DNA of 64,000 nt from Microbacterium sp. ABRD28 (lineage in GTDB: Bacteria > Actinomycetota > Actinomycetes > Actinomycetales > Microbacteriaceae), in contig NZ_CP031015.1 of NCBI RefSeq assembly GCF_003850245.1, positions 496,001-560,000 on the forward strand, in the 5' to 3' direction. The notes below the pieces were generated by a model. The model saw only the letters and a list, made by a program, of their open reading frames with translations. It was not told where the DNA came from and did no database searches. The first letter of the stretch is position 1. Each line of letters opens with the position of its first letter. This document shows positions 16,934 through 26,346 of the stretch, piece after piece. The position numbers were made by a program, and so were the translations under genes.

Positions 16934-18364
16934 TCAGGCCGAACGGGCCGCCCACCAGGCGCGGAGGCGCCGCTCGGCCTCCTCCTCGCCGAGCACCCCC
17001 TCGTCGAGACGCAGGTCGAGGAGGAACCGGTACGCCTCGCCGACCTCGCGGCCGGGGCGGATGCCGAGCACCGCCTGGATGCGATTGCCGTCGAGCTCAG
17101 GGCGCACCGCGTCGATCTCCTCCTGCTCGCGGAGGGCGGCGATGCGGTTCTCGATGTCGTCGTACGCCGAGGCGAGCCGCGCCGCCTTGCGGCGATTGCG
17201 GGTGGTGACGTCGGCCCGGGTGAGGATGTGCAGCCGCTCGAGCTCGGCGCCGGCGTCGCGCACGTATCGCCGCACGGCCGAATCGGTCCACGCGCCTTCG
17301 GCGTAGCCGAAGAAGCGCAGGTGCAGCTCGATCAACCGGGTCACCGTGGCGATGGTGTCGCTGTCGAATCGCAGCGACTGGAGGCGCTTGCGCGCCATGC
17401 GCGCACCCTTCACGTCGTGATGGTGGAAGGTGACGCCGCCGCCGGGCTCGAGCCGCCTCGTCGCGGGCTTGCCGATGTCGTGCAGCAGCGCCGCCAGGCG
17501 CAGCGGCACGTCGGGTGCGGCATCCGGGAACCGCTCCTGCTCGAGCTGGATCGTCTGACGCAGCACCGTCAGCGAGTGCTCGTAGACGTCCTTGTGGTGA
17601 TGGTGCTCGTCGATCTCGAGGCGCAGTGCCGGCACCTCGGGGAGGAAGAGGTCGATCAGCCCGGTCTCGACGAGAAGACGGATGCCGCGCGCCGGGTCAT
17701 CGGTCTGCAGCAACTTCACCAGCTCGCCCTGAATCCGCTCAGGGCTCACGATCGAGAGGGTGTCGCGCAATTCGGCCATCGCCGCCACGGTGTCGGCGTC
17801 GACGTCGAACGCCAGCTGCGACGCGAATCGGGCGGCCCGCAGCATCCGGAGCGGGTCATCGCCGAAACTCACCCGCGGGTCGCCGGGAGTGCGCAGCCGC
17901 CGACCGACGAGGTCTTCGACACCGCCGGTCGGGTCGACCAGGGTGCACGAAGGCACCCGGAGCGCCATCGCGTTCACCGTGAAGTCGCGCCGTGCGAGAT
18001 CACCGTCGAGAGTGTCGCCGAATTCGACGGTGGGCTTGCGGGTGACGCCGTCGTAGCTGTCGGCGCGGTAGGTCGTGATCTCCACGCTCTCGCCCTGCAC
18101 CTTCGCGCCGATCGTGCCGAAGGCGCGCCCGATATCCCACTGCGTGGAGCTGATGGGCATCACGATCCGCAGGATGTCGTCGGGCGACGCATCGGTGGTG
18201 AAGTCGAGGTCGTTCGTGCGCCGCCCGAGGAACGCGTCGCGCACCGGTCCCCCCACGATCGACAGCTCGCGGCCGGCGGCGTCGAACGCGGCGGCGAGGG
18301 TCGACACGACCGGTGATGCGGCGAGCGCGCTCAGGCGCGCAAGACCCTCGGCCATGTTGAGCAT
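16934..18364 (-). CDS. cca: CCA tRNA nucleotidyltransferase (class II, with HD domain)
   Basis: 476 residues from the ATG at 18364 (GGAAG just upstream). The head domain has GGPVRDAFLGR and the metal-binding DLDFTTDA. The next motifs are RRDFTVNAMAL, DPLRMLRAARFA and an HD domain with LLHDIGKP and TFHHHDVKGA. It adds or repairs the 3' CCA end of tRNAs, which matters here because tRNA-Ala and tRNA-Leu in this window lack a complete encoded CCA. It starts 22 bases after the stop of the upstream methyltransferase gene and is probably co-transcribed. Confidence 0.95.
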   Translation of the reverse strand: MLNMAEGLARLSALAASPVVSTLAAAFDAAGRELSIVGGPVRDAFLGRRTNDLDFTTDASPDDILRIVMPISSTQWDIGRAFGTIGAKVQGESVEITTYRADSYDGVTRKPTVEFGDTLDGDLARRDFTVNAMALRVPSCTLVDPTGGVEDLVGRRLRTPGDPRVSFGDDPLRMLRAARFASQLAFDVDADTVAAMAELRDTLSIVSPERIQGELVKLLQTDDPARGIRLLVETGLIDLFLPEVPALRLEIDEHHHHKDVYEHSLTVLRQTIQLEQERFPDAAPDVPLRLAALLHDIGKPATRRLEPGGGVTFHHHDVKGARMARKRLQSLRFDSDTIATVTRLIELHLRFFGYAEGAWTDSAVRRYVRDAGAELERLHILTRADVTTRNRRKAARLASAYDDIENRIAALREQEEIDAVRPELDGNRIQAVLGIRPGREVGEAYRFLLDLRLDEGVLGEEEAERRLRAWWAARSA

Positions 18365-18386
18365 GGCTTCCACGATATCCGCCGAC

Positions 18387-19976
18387 TTAGTCGGCGAACC
18401 GGAGGAAGCCGGTGAACAGCAGCTCCCGCACCCGGGGAAGCAGGTCTGCGCGCAAGGCGACCGGGTCGACCTCGAGCAATTCGGCGATCGCGTCGACGAG
18501 GGGTCCGACAGCCAGATCGCCGTCACTCGCGCCGACGAGGGCGGCGAGCGCGGGGTCGACGGGCACGACCCGCCCGAACCCTCCCCCCTGGTGCAGCTCG
18601 ATGACGGTGGGCGCCTCTTCGCCGGGGCGGTGGTGGCGGGCCTCCGTCACGTCGGGCGCGACCCGGAGAACGGATGCCGCGAGCGCGGCGTCACCGGCGG
18701 GTCCGTCGCCGAGCGACACGAGCTGTGCATGCGCCGCGAGCGAGGCGGCGAGATCGGCACCGGTGGCCTCGGCCGTGCCGCGGACCCGCTCGTACCGCTC
18801 GAGCGTGACCCGCCACGACGGGGGCCGGTGCAGCAGGATGTAGCCGAATCCGACCTCGGTGACCCCGCGGCGGGCGAAGTCGTCGAGCCACGCCTCCATC
18901 AGTCGGGCGTACTCCGGCGTTCCGGGGGCCGTCCCTCCGTCGCGGATCCACAGTTCCGCATACGCCAAGGGGTCGAGGCGCTCGCGCTCGATCACCCAGG
19001 CGTCGAGGGCCACGGGCGCGTCTGCCACCCAGCCGCGAACCCGATCGAGACCGTCCTGACCATCGCGGTACTCCCAGTTGCCGAGCAGCTGCGCGACGCC
19101 GCCGGGAGCGAGATGCACCCCGAGCCCGGTGACCACCTCGGCGACGAGGGCATCGCCGACGAGCCCGCCGTCGCGGTACTCGTAGGCCGGCACCCCCTCG
19201 ACGCGGGGGGTGATGACGAAGGGCGGGTTCGAGACGATCCGCTCGAACTGCTCGCCCGGCTCGAGGGGGTCGAAGAGGCTGCCGGCCCGGGTTTCCACCT
19301 CGGCGACATCGTTCAGAAGCGCATTCAGGCGGGTGAAGCGGAGGGCGCGCGCCGAGATGTCGGTCGCCACCACCCGGCGCACCCCGCGCCGGAGCCGAAG
19401 AGCCTGGATGCCGCAGCCGGTACCGAGATCGAGCCCGCGCTCGCCGCCGTGAACGGCATCGCCCGGCAGCTGCAAGCGCGCGAGCGTCTGTGACGCGCCG
19501 CCGACCCCGAGCACATGGCCCTCCGCGAGCGGACCCGCGAGGGCCGCCTCGTCGAGGTCGCTGGCGATCCACCATTCGCCCTCGCCGTGCTCGTCGACGA
19601 ACGATTGGGGGCGGATGATCGCGAGCGGCTGCACCGCGGCATCCGATTCGTCCGTCGTCTTCACCAGCCCGAGAGCGACCAGTCCCTCGATGCCGGTGCG
19701 GGGGACGGATGCCGCGACGCGGCCCGCCCGCTCGGCGACGCCGAGCACGAAGAGGCGCCCGAGCACGGCGAGTGGATCGGTCCGGTCACCGAGGGCTGCC
19801 ACCGCGGGGCCCCGCAGACCCCGGGCGATGGCGGTATCGGCCGTCGGTCCCCACGCGCCGCGGAGGGCCTCGGATGTGAAGCCGGCGGCACGCAGGTCGT
19901 CGGCGAGCGACCGGCAGCGCACCGGGTCGGGCTCGGGAAGCGGCGCGACGCTCGGGCGGGATCCGGGGAGTGGCAT
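18387..19976 (-). CDS. Class I SAM-dependent methyltransferase (NPPF type) with DUF7059-like N-terminus
   Basis: About 529 residues from the ATG at 19976; a GTG at 20006 would add ten. The middle has the SAM site GLDLGTGCGIQALRL and VVATDIS, then the NPPF catalytic motif VSNPPFVITPR. This is typical of N-methyltransferases acting on Gln, Asn or bases (PrmC, RsmC and RlmG group). The N-terminal region starting RCRSLADDLRAAGFT matches a domain fused to such enzymes in actinobacteria. The substrate (rRNA or release factor) is not determined. It is divergent from the DUF6049 gene and followed by cca. Confidence 0.85.
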   Translation of the reverse strand: MPLPGSRPSVAPLPEPDPVRCRSLADDLRAAGFTSEALRGAWGPTADTAIARGLRGPAVAALGDRTDPLAVLGRLFVLGVAERAGRVAASVPRTGIEGLVALGLVKTTDESDAAVQPLAIIRPQSFVDEHGEGEWWIASDLDEAALAGPLAEGHVLGVGGASQTLARLQLPGDAVHGGERGLDLGTGCGIQALRLRRGVRRVVATDISARALRFTRLNALLNDVAEVETRAGSLFDPLEPGEQFERIVSNPPFVITPRVEGVPAYEYRDGGLVGDALVAEVVTGLGVHLAPGGVAQLLGNWEYRDGQDGLDRVRGWVADAPVALDAWVIERERLDPLAYAELWIRDGGTAPGTPEYARLMEAWLDDFARRGVTEVGFGYILLHRPPSWRVTLERYERVRGTAEATGADLAASLAAHAQLVSLGDGPAGDAALAASVLRVAPDVTEARHHRPGEEAPTVIELHQGGGFGRVVPVDPALAALVGASDGDLAVGPLVDAIAELLEVDPVALRADLLPRVRELLFTGFLRFAD

Positions 19977-20151
19977 CTGCCCATTCAAGCCGATCGTCCG
20001 ATTCACCCTCGAGCCATGCGATCAGCCGGTGCGCGCGCGACCGATCAGACGATGCGCGGAAGGGCATCGGCAACCTCGAAGGCCCGGACCGTAGAATCAC
20101 ACCCGGCCGCGGGTCTTCGGTCGCACACAGCGACTCCCGGGGCGACTATCT

Positions 20152-22467
20152 ATGACGCTGAGCCCCTCCGAGTCGCGGGCGAGATCCCGACGCGGCACGC
20201 GCGCCCACTGGAGCGCGGCGGTCGCCGCGTTCGTGACCCTGCTGGCGCTGGTGGGAGCCCCGACGAGCGCGACCGCCTCGGCTGTCGCGGAGCCCGTATC
20301 GGCGACGCAGGGGCGTACCGCAGCCACCCCCGCTCCGACGCCGATCCCGTCGGACACCCCCACGCTCTCGGGCGAGGTGGCGCTCCGCCTCGCTCCCATC
20401 GGAGGCGGCGTGGTGGCTCCCGGTCAGTCGCTCACCGCCTCGGTGACCGTCGACAACGGCACCGAGCTCCCCACCGCCGGGGCCGAGGCCGTCCTCTCGG
20501 TCGGACTCGAGGCACTGCCGAACCGCGCCGCGCTCGACGCGTGGCTCGGGGGCACGGACGGCGCCACCGTGCAGGAGGCCGGAGGGGCACAGGTCGAGCC
20601 GGTGGCGTCCGGCGCTCGGCAGACGGTCGCCGTCACGGTCGCCGCCGATGACGCCGTCCTCGCCGGGAAGGCCCCCGGTGTCTACCCGGTCGCCGCCCGC
20701 GTCGCGGGCCCTGAGGGCGAGCTCGAGGCCCGCAGCGTCATCGTCGTGCCCGATCCCGCCGCCACCGCCGCCGTGGCCGCCGTGGTGCCGATCACCGCCC
20801 CCGCGCTCTCGGGCGGGCTTCTCACGGCCGACGAGCTCTCCACCCTCACCGCCCCCGGCGGCGATCTCGACGCGCAGCTCACCGGCGTCGAAGGGACCGC
20901 GGCCATCCTCGCGATCGATCCGGCCATTCCCGCCAGCATCCGCGTTCTCGGCGACAGTGCCCCTGAGCAGGCCGTCGAGTGGCTCGACCGCCTGCTGTCA
21001 CTGCCGAACTCCCGATTCGCAACCCAGTTCGGCGACGCCGATGTGGCCACTCAGCTGCGTGCTGGGCTCACCGTGCCGCTTCAGCCGACGTCGCTGCTGT
21101 CGTACATGGACGCCGACGACTTCGCCCCGGGCGACGACGAGCCCGTGGAGGACGGCACTGACGACAGTGCCGGCGCGAACGGCCCGTCCGGTGCGCCGAG
21201 CGGCCAGGCATCCACCCCGGGAGCAGGCACCGCGACGCCCGGAGCGGGCTCCGCCACGCCGTCCGCCACCCCATCGGCGCCCGTCGACCCCTCCGCCCCC
21301 GTCTACCCCGACCTCGCCGAGCTGCTGTCGATCGGCAACGCGCGCGAGGCGGTGTACTGGCCCGCCGGCGACGCGGTCGCACCCGACACCGTCGCCGGAC
21401 TCGCGCCGCTCGGCACCGAGAGCTCGCCGGCCCTCACGCTCGTGCCCTCCGACCGCACCGCCGCCGGCTCGGGTGGCGCGGCCGTGCCGGCACGAGGAGA
21501 TGCGGGCGGGGCGGGCGTCCTCGTCTATGACAGCCGACTCTCCGACGCGCTGCAGACCGCCTCGCTCCTCGACGACGCCGTGCTGCGGGGCGCCGAACTC
21601 GCCACGGCGAGCGCCGAGCTCGCGTTCGCCAAGGCCGACGCGCCCGGAGCGGCCCTCATGGTGGCCTTCGACCGGTCGTCGGCCCGCTCCTACGTCGCCC
21701 TCGACACCGCGATCGCCGCGGCGCTCGAGGCGCCCGGCGTGACCGCCCTCTCCCTTCCGGGTCTCATCGCCGTGCCACCGACCACGACCGAGCTCGTCTC
21801 CCTCACCGACGATGAGGCCGCCCTCGAAGCCGAGCGCGCGGGGGCGACATCTGCCCTGATCGACGATGAAGCCCGCATCGGCCGGTTCTCGAGCATCATG
21901 GACGACCCCCAGCTGCTCACAGGACCCGAGCGCGCTGAGCTGCTCCAGCTTCTCGGGGTGTCGTGGCTGGCCACGCCCGCCGCTCGCACCCTCGCGGTCA
22001 CCGAGCACCGCACCGCGACCGAGGAGACCCTCGCGTCGGTGGAGATGCTGCCGCCGAGCACCACGCAGCTCATCAGCGCCGACTCGGCGCTGCGTCCCTG
22101 GGTGCGCAACGACCTGCCGTGGCCGGTGAACCTCGAGCTGCGGGCGGCCCCTGACGATGTACGCCTCGACGTGCAGGAGGTGACGGCCTTCTCGGTTCCC
22201 GCCGGATCGAACGCCCGCGTCGAGATCCCCGTTCAAGCACGGCTGGGCAACGGCGAGGTGCAGGTCGACCTTCAGCTGCGAAGCCCCACTCTCGAGCCGA
22301 TCGGACAGACGCAGTCGGTCGAGGTCGTCGTCAGCGCCGAGTGGGAGTCGATCGGACTGATCGTGCTGGCGGCATTCGTCGGGCTCTTCCTCGTCATCGG
22401 GGTGATCCGCACGGTCCGACGCCTTCACCGGCGTAAGGCCGCGGATGCCGCGGGCGGGGCCGCGTGA
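20152..22467 (+). CDS. DUF6049 secreted/membrane protein
   Basis: 771 residues. An Arg-rich N-terminus and a hydrophobic stretch (AAVAAFVTLLALVGAPTSATA) form a signal peptide cut near residue 43. A long extracellular region follows, with a Gly/Ala/Pro/Ser-rich linker at about 340-385. Near the C-terminus a single membrane helix (ESIGLIVLAAFVGLFLVIGVI) is followed by a basic tail. This architecture directly upstream of murJ is conserved in actinobacteria, which suggests a role in cell-envelope synthesis. The stop overlaps the murJ start. A possible -10 (TAGAAT at 20091) lies upstream. Confidence 0.85.
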   Translation: MTLSPSESRARSRRGTRAHWSAAVAAFVTLLALVGAPTSATASAVAEPVSATQGRTAATPAPTPIPSDTPTLSGEVALRLAPIGGGVVAPGQSLTASVTVDNGTELPTAGAEAVLSVGLEALPNRAALDAWLGGTDGATVQEAGGAQVEPVASGARQTVAVTVAADDAVLAGKAPGVYPVAARVAGPEGELEARSVIVVPDPAATAAVAAVVPITAPALSGGLLTADELSTLTAPGGDLDAQLTGVEGTAAILAIDPAIPASIRVLGDSAPEQAVEWLDRLLSLPNSRFATQFGDADVATQLRAGLTVPLQPTSLLSYMDADDFAPGDDEPVEDGTDDSAGANGPSGAPSGQASTPGAGTATPGAGSATPSATPSAPVDPSAPVYPDLAELLSIGNAREAVYWPAGDAVAPDTVAGLAPLGTESSPALTLVPSDRTAAGSGGAAVPARGDAGGAGVLVYDSRLSDALQTASLLDDAVLRGAELATASAELAFAKADAPGAALMVAFDRSSARSYVALDTAIAAALEAPGVTALSLPGLIAVPPTTTELVSLTDDEAALEAERAGATSALIDDEARIGRFSSIMDDPQLLTGPERAELLQLLGVSWLATPAARTLAVTEHRTATEETLASVEMLPPSTTQLISADSALRPWVRNDLPWPVNLELRAAPDDVRLDVQEVTAFSVPAGSNARVEIPVQARLGNGEVQVDLQLRSPTLEPIGQTQSVEVVVSAEWESIGLIVLAAFVGLFLVIGVIRTVRRLHRRKAADAAGGAA

Positions 22468-24083
22468 GCGGCATCGGGCGCGCAAGCGTCCTCATCGGAG
22501 CGGGAACGATCGTCTCGCGGGTGACGGGGCTCCTGCGCACCATCGTGCTCGTCGCGGCGATCGGTTCGGTCGGCAGCAAAGCCGCCGATGCTTTCACGAT
22601 CGCCAATCAGCTCCCGAACAACATCTACGCGATCATCTCCACCGGCATCCTCACCGCTGTGATCGTGCCGCAGATCGTCCGGGCCAGCACCGACACCGAC
22701 GGCGGACAGCGCTTCATCTCCAAGCTGTTCACCCTCGGCACCGTCGTGCTCCTCGTCACCACGGCGATCGCCCTCCTCGTCGCCCCGTGGCTGATCGCGC
22801 TCTACGCCGACGGCTTCACCGCCGATCAGCTCGCCCTCGCCACGGCCTTCGCCTACTGGTGTCTGCCGCAGATCTTCTTCTACGGCCTGTATGCGCTCGT
22901 CGGCGAGACCCTCAACGCCCGCCGCGTGTTCGGGCCGTTCACGTGGGCGCCGATCGTCAACAACGTCATCTCCATCGTCGGATTCGGCGTCTTCATCGCC
23001 GTGTTCGGCTCCAACCTCGAGTTCGTGAGCGAGTGGGACGCCACAAGGGTGGCCGTCCTCGGCGGCACCGCCACCCTCGGCATCGTGGTGCAGGCGGTGC
23101 TGCTGCTGGCGTTCTGGCGGCGCACCGGCATCCGCATCCGTCCTGACTTCTCTTGGCGCGGCGTCGGCCTCGGTCAGGTCGGGCGTCTTGCCGGTTGGAC
23201 GTTCCTCATGGTGCTCGCGGGGCAGCTCGCCGGTCTCGTGCAGACCCGTGTGGTCTCCGAGGCGTCGGGTGCCGGCGCGTCGCTGACCGTCATGGCCAAC
23301 GCGTGGCTGATCTTCATGCTGCCGTACTCGATCATCGTCATCTCGATCGGGACGCCGTACTTCACCCAGCTCAGCGAGCACGCGGCCGCAGGCCGCGAGG
23401 CCGAGGTGCGCGCCGACGTCGGGCGCAGCATCCGCACCCTCGGCTTCTTCATCGTGGTCGCAACCGCTGCCGTCGCGGTCGCCGCCGTGCCCGCCTCCCG
23501 GATCTTCACCAACTCCGCCGGCGACGCCGTCGAGGCGGCCTGGGTGCTGCTGGCCTATCTCGTCGGGCTCGTGCCGCTCGCGGTGCTGTTCACCATCCAG
23601 CGCACGTTCTACGCCTACAACGACACCCGGACCCCGTTCTTCTTCACCCTGTTCCAGTGCGGGATCGTCGTTGCGACGGCGTGGGCGGCGCGCGCGGCGT
23701 ACGAGGCCGGCATCCTCCCCCTCGAAAGTCTCGCGGCCGCCGTCGCCCTCGGACAGTCGTTCGCGAGCCTCGTGCAGGTCATCATCGCCACGCTGCTGCT
23801 GCGGCGACGAGTCGGCGACATCCACGTGCGGGGATGGATGCTGTCGCTCGGCCGGTTCGCTCTCGCCGCCCTTCCCGCGGCGGCCGTCGGCTGGGGGGTG
23901 TTCCTCCTCCTGGGCGGGGTCGACGGGTGGACGGTGTCCGACCGGTTCCTCGGTGCTCTCGGCACGGTGGTGATCGGCGTCGTGGTGCTGGGCGTGTACG
24001 TCGGGGTGCTCGCGCTTCTGCGCGCGCCGGAGCTGACGCCGGCGCTGGGCATGGTGCGTCGTTTCCTGCCCGGCAGGCGCTGA
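22464..24083 (+). CDS. murJ: Lipid II flippase MurJ
   Basis: 539 residues starting at GTG that overlaps the upstream stop. About 14 membrane helices, with the MurJ/MviN start GRASVLIGAGTIVSRVTGLLR and internal QLPNNIYAIISTGILTAVIVPQ. It moves lipid II across the membrane for peptidoglycan synthesis. In mycobacteria MurJ carries a C-terminal pseudokinase region; here the protein ends soon after the last helices, as in other Microbacteriaceae. Confidence 0.93.
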   Translation: MSGIGRASVLIGAGTIVSRVTGLLRTIVLVAAIGSVGSKAADAFTIANQLPNNIYAIISTGILTAVIVPQIVRASTDTDGGQRFISKLFTLGTVVLLVTTAIALLVAPWLIALYADGFTADQLALATAFAYWCLPQIFFYGLYALVGETLNARRVFGPFTWAPIVNNVISIVGFGVFIAVFGSNLEFVSEWDATRVAVLGGTATLGIVVQAVLLLAFWRRTGIRIRPDFSWRGVGLGQVGRLAGWTFLMVLAGQLAGLVQTRVVSEASGAGASLTVMANAWLIFMLPYSIIVISIGTPYFTQLSEHAAAGREAEVRADVGRSIRTLGFFIVVATAAVAVAAVPASRIFTNSAGDAVEAAWVLLAYLVGLVPLAVLFTIQRTFYAYNDTRTPFFFTLFQCGIVVATAWAARAAYEAGILPLESLAAAVALGQSFASLVQVIIATLLLRRRVGDIHVRGWMLSLGRFALAALPAAAVGWGVFLLLGGVDGWTVSDRFLGALGTVVIGVVVLGVYVGVLALLRAPELTPALGMVRRFLPGRR

Positions 24084-24181
24084 GCTCGCCGCCGCGCTCC
24101 CTGTTGTTCACGTCCCGGCTGTGGAATGTCGGACGTCTACCATGTGTTGAGAACCCCGGAAGCAATCGAAAGGGGCGCGTC

Positions 24182-25165
24182 GTGCGTCACGTCATCATCA
24201 TCGGATCGGGCCCTGCCGGCTACACGGCGGCCATCTACGCGGCCCGGGCCAACCTCGAACCTCTCGTCATCGCCAGCTCGGTCGAGGCGGGCGGCGAGCT
24301 GATGAACACCACCGAGGTGGAGAATTTCCCCGGGTTCCCCGAGGGCATCCAGGGCCCCGAGCTCATGGCCAAGATGCAGGAGCAGGCCGAGAAGTTCGGC
24401 GCCGAGGTCGTCTACGACGACGTCGTGTCGCTCGAGCTCGACGGCGACGTCAAGCGCGTCACCCTGGGAAGCGGTGCCTCGCACGAGGCGGAGTCGATCG
24501 TCTTCGCGACCGGATCGGCCCCCCGCAAGATCGGCATCGAGGGCGAGTCGCGCCTGTCGGGCCGTGGTGTCTCGTACTGCGCCACCTGCGACGGGTTCTT
24601 CTTCCGTGAGCGCGTCATCGCCGTCGTCGGTGGTGGCGACTCGGCCATGGAAGAGGCCACGTTCCTGACGAAGTTCGCCTCGAAGGTCTACGTCATCCAC
24701 CGCCGCGACGAGTTGCGCGCCTCGAAGATCATGCAGGATCGCGCATTCAAGAACGACAAGATCGAGTTCGTGTGGAACAGCGAGGTCGTCGACATCCTCG
24801 GCGAGGAGGCCGTCACCGGTCTCGTCCTCGAGTCGACGCTCGACGGGTCGCGTCGTGAGCTCGCGCTCGACGGGATCTTCGTCGCCATCGGGTACGACCC
24901 GCGCGTGCACCTCGTGCACGGCAAGCTCGACCTCACCGACGCGGGAACCGTGTGGGTCGACGGCCGCTCCTCGCGCACCTCGGTGCCGGGCGTCTTCGCC
25001 GCCGGTGACGTCATCGATCCGACCTACCGCCAGGCCGTCACCGCGGCCGGCAGTGGCACGGTCGCCGCGCTGGATGTGGAGCACTACCTCGCCGCACTCG
25101 GCGAGGCCGGTGAGCCTGCGCCCGACGTCGCGGAGATCGACAACCTGCCGAGTGTGAACGCCTAG
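24182..25165 (+). CDS. trxB: Thioredoxin-disulfide reductase
   Basis: 327 residues from the GTG at 24182 (AAAGGGG upstream). FAD motif GSGPAG at residues 8-13, redox pair C133-A-T-C136, NADPH motif VGGGDSAMEE and HRRDELRASKIM, and a second FAD motif near the end (GVFAAGDVID). It reduces thioredoxin with NADPH. It is followed 88 bases later by trxA, its substrate gene. Confidence 0.97.
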   Translation: MRHVIIIGSGPAGYTAAIYAARANLEPLVIASSVEAGGELMNTTEVENFPGFPEGIQGPELMAKMQEQAEKFGAEVVYDDVVSLELDGDVKRVTLGSGASHEAESIVFATGSAPRKIGIEGESRLSGRGVSYCATCDGFFFRERVIAVVGGGDSAMEEATFLTKFASKVYVIHRRDELRASKIMQDRAFKNDKIEFVWNSEVVDILGEEAVTGLVLESTLDGSRRELALDGIFVAIGYDPRVHLVHGKLDLTDAGTVWVDGRSSRTSVPGVFAAGDVIDPTYRQAVTAAGSGTVAALDVEHYLAALGEAGEPAPDVAEIDNLPSVNA

Positions 25166-25253
25166 GAGGGGCGTACACATATGACGCAGGGGAACACAGC
25201 GCACCGCGCGTGCGTTTGATTGCACAGTTGGACTTGAGAAGAAGGAGACAGCT

Positions 25254-25577
25254 ATGACCGCGAAGGCCACCACCTCCGCCACGTTCGAGCAGGATGTCCT
25301 GAAGGCCGACGGCCCCGTGCTCGTCGACTTCTGGGCCGAGTGGTGCGGACCGTGTCGCATGGTCTCGCCCGTTCTGGACCAGATCCAGGCCGAGAACCCC
25401 GAGAAGATCACGGTTCTGAAGCTCAACGTCGACGAGAACCCCGACCTTGCGATGAAGTACCAGATCACGTCGATCCCGGCGATGAAGGTCTTCAACAAGG
25501 GCGAGGTCGAGAAGACGATCATCGGCGCCAAGCCGAAGTTCGCGCTCGAGCAGGACCTGGCGTCCTACCTGTCCTGA
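25254..25577 (+). CDS. trxA: Thioredoxin
   Basis: 107 residues. Active site W-C31-G-P-C34, then a cis-Pro in SIPAMKVF. ATG with AGAAGGAG upstream. It is a general disulfide reductant, reduced by TrxB from the adjacent gene. Immediately after its stop the sequence changes to remnants of an inserted element, and the probable native terminator now lies 3.1 kb away at 28687. Confidence 0.97.
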   Translation: MTAKATTSATFEQDVLKADGPVLVDFWAEWCGPCRMVSPVLDQIQAENPEKITVLKLNVDENPDLAMKYQITSIPAMKVFNKGEVEKTIIGAKPKFALEQDLASYLS

Positions 25578-25867
25578 GCTCTTCACAGCGACCGTCTCGT
25601 GCGCCGTCGCTACACCCCGACCCGTGGCCTGATCAGCGGACTGCCGATCCGCGTGCGCGACCCGTAACAGCGTGTCCCGCGCCACCTTCGCCCGCCGCCG
25701 CACCGCCTCACCGTCACCGGTACTGAGTACATCCATGACAGCGTCAAACCACGCCGAAGCACTCGGCCACGCCACCACACCGCTGTACGCTCCAGCCGGC
25801 GCCGGCAATGTCCAGCTCCTCGACGAGCGCGACACGCCGGTTGAGGTAACCCCAGCCCGGCGTCCAC
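25578..25867 (-). pseudogene. N-terminal half of a split HTH protein gene (element remnant)
   Basis: On the minus strand, after a frame change near 25800, the sequence reads WGYLNRRVALVEELDIAGAG, then in a second frame AWPSASAWFDAVMDVLSTGDGEAVRRRA, then KVARDTLLRVAHADRQSADQ and ATGRGVATAHETVA, where it runs into the trxA end. HETVA is the first helix of a helix-turn-helix. The missing second half (QLGMSAKTVQRAR and onward) is found in the same orientation at 28223-28684, upstream rather than downstream on this strand. The protein resembles regulators or replication proteins of actinobacterial plasmids and integrated elements. I infer the family from pattern only. Confidence 0.6.
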
Positions 25868-25998
25868 GGATATCTGCAGGTGCGATGAACGCACCTCCTC
25901 CCAAAGGGGTACGACAAAGGCCCGGTTCCCGCCGGGTGTGTGTTACATCGCTTCATCTGCTTGGGCGCCAACCACAGAGCAGAGGAAGCACAGGCTTC

Positions 25999-26021
25999 GA
26001 GGCCCGCCACTGGCGGGCCTC
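25999..26021 (-). terminator. Hairpin downstream of the ribbon-helix-helix gene
   Basis: GAGGCCCGCCA and its complement form a stem of about 10 bp with almost no loop, 7 bases after the stop of the minus-strand gene at 26028. There is no T-run. Confidence 0.55.
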
Positions 26022-26027
26022 AACTGG

Positions 26028-26276
26028 TTAAGGCGAGTTGATAGGCAGCTCCCCGTCCTGGATTTCGACGGCCGGCCACCACGTCGGCACTCCTCGAACG
26101 TCGACCTCGATGTGATCAACGAGCTGTTCGAGGAAGTACGACGGGGAGACTTTTAAGTGCAGCGCCAGAGCCTCAACCCGCTCCTTAGCGCGCCGCTCAA
26201 TCTCCCAGCCAGCCCGAATGGGGTCCACCATTGTGCCGCGTTTGCGACGATAGGGAGTCGGACCCTGGAGTGACAT
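26028..26276 (-). CDS. Small ribbon-helix-helix-like DNA-binding protein
   Basis: 82 residues from the ATG at 26276 (MSLQGPTPYRRKRGTMVDPI); a shorter form could start at 26231. A basic strand (RRKRGTMV) is followed by ERRAKERVEALALHLKVSPS and YFLEQLVDHIEV. This is the strand-helix-helix pattern of RHH repressors of plasmids and phages. No good ribosome site is seen, and a leaderless transcript is possible. Two CCGTACGG palindromes lie just upstream and could be its operators. It is probably the regulatory gene of the inserted element. The family is inferred from pattern. Confidence 0.55.
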   Translation of the reverse strand: MSLQGPTPYRRKRGTMVDPIRAGWEIERRAKERVEALALHLKVSPSYFLEQLVDHIEVDVRGVPTWWPAVEIQDGELPINSP

Positions 26277-26284
26277 AGGGCCAT

Positions 26285-26346
26285 GTAACCGTACGGACAC
26301 CCTCCGGCTTGGGTGTGACACGCCGTCTTCCTGTACCCGTACGGGT
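26285..26346. promoter_or_regulatory. Two CCGTACGG palindromes upstream of the RHH gene
   Basis: CCGTACGG at 26289-26296, and a perfect 12-bp palindrome ACCCGTACGGGT at 26335-26346, are 48 bases apart (about 4.5 helical turns) and within 70 bases of the predicted start codon. They fit operator half-sites for a dimeric repressor, possibly the RHH protein itself. Confidence 0.45.
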
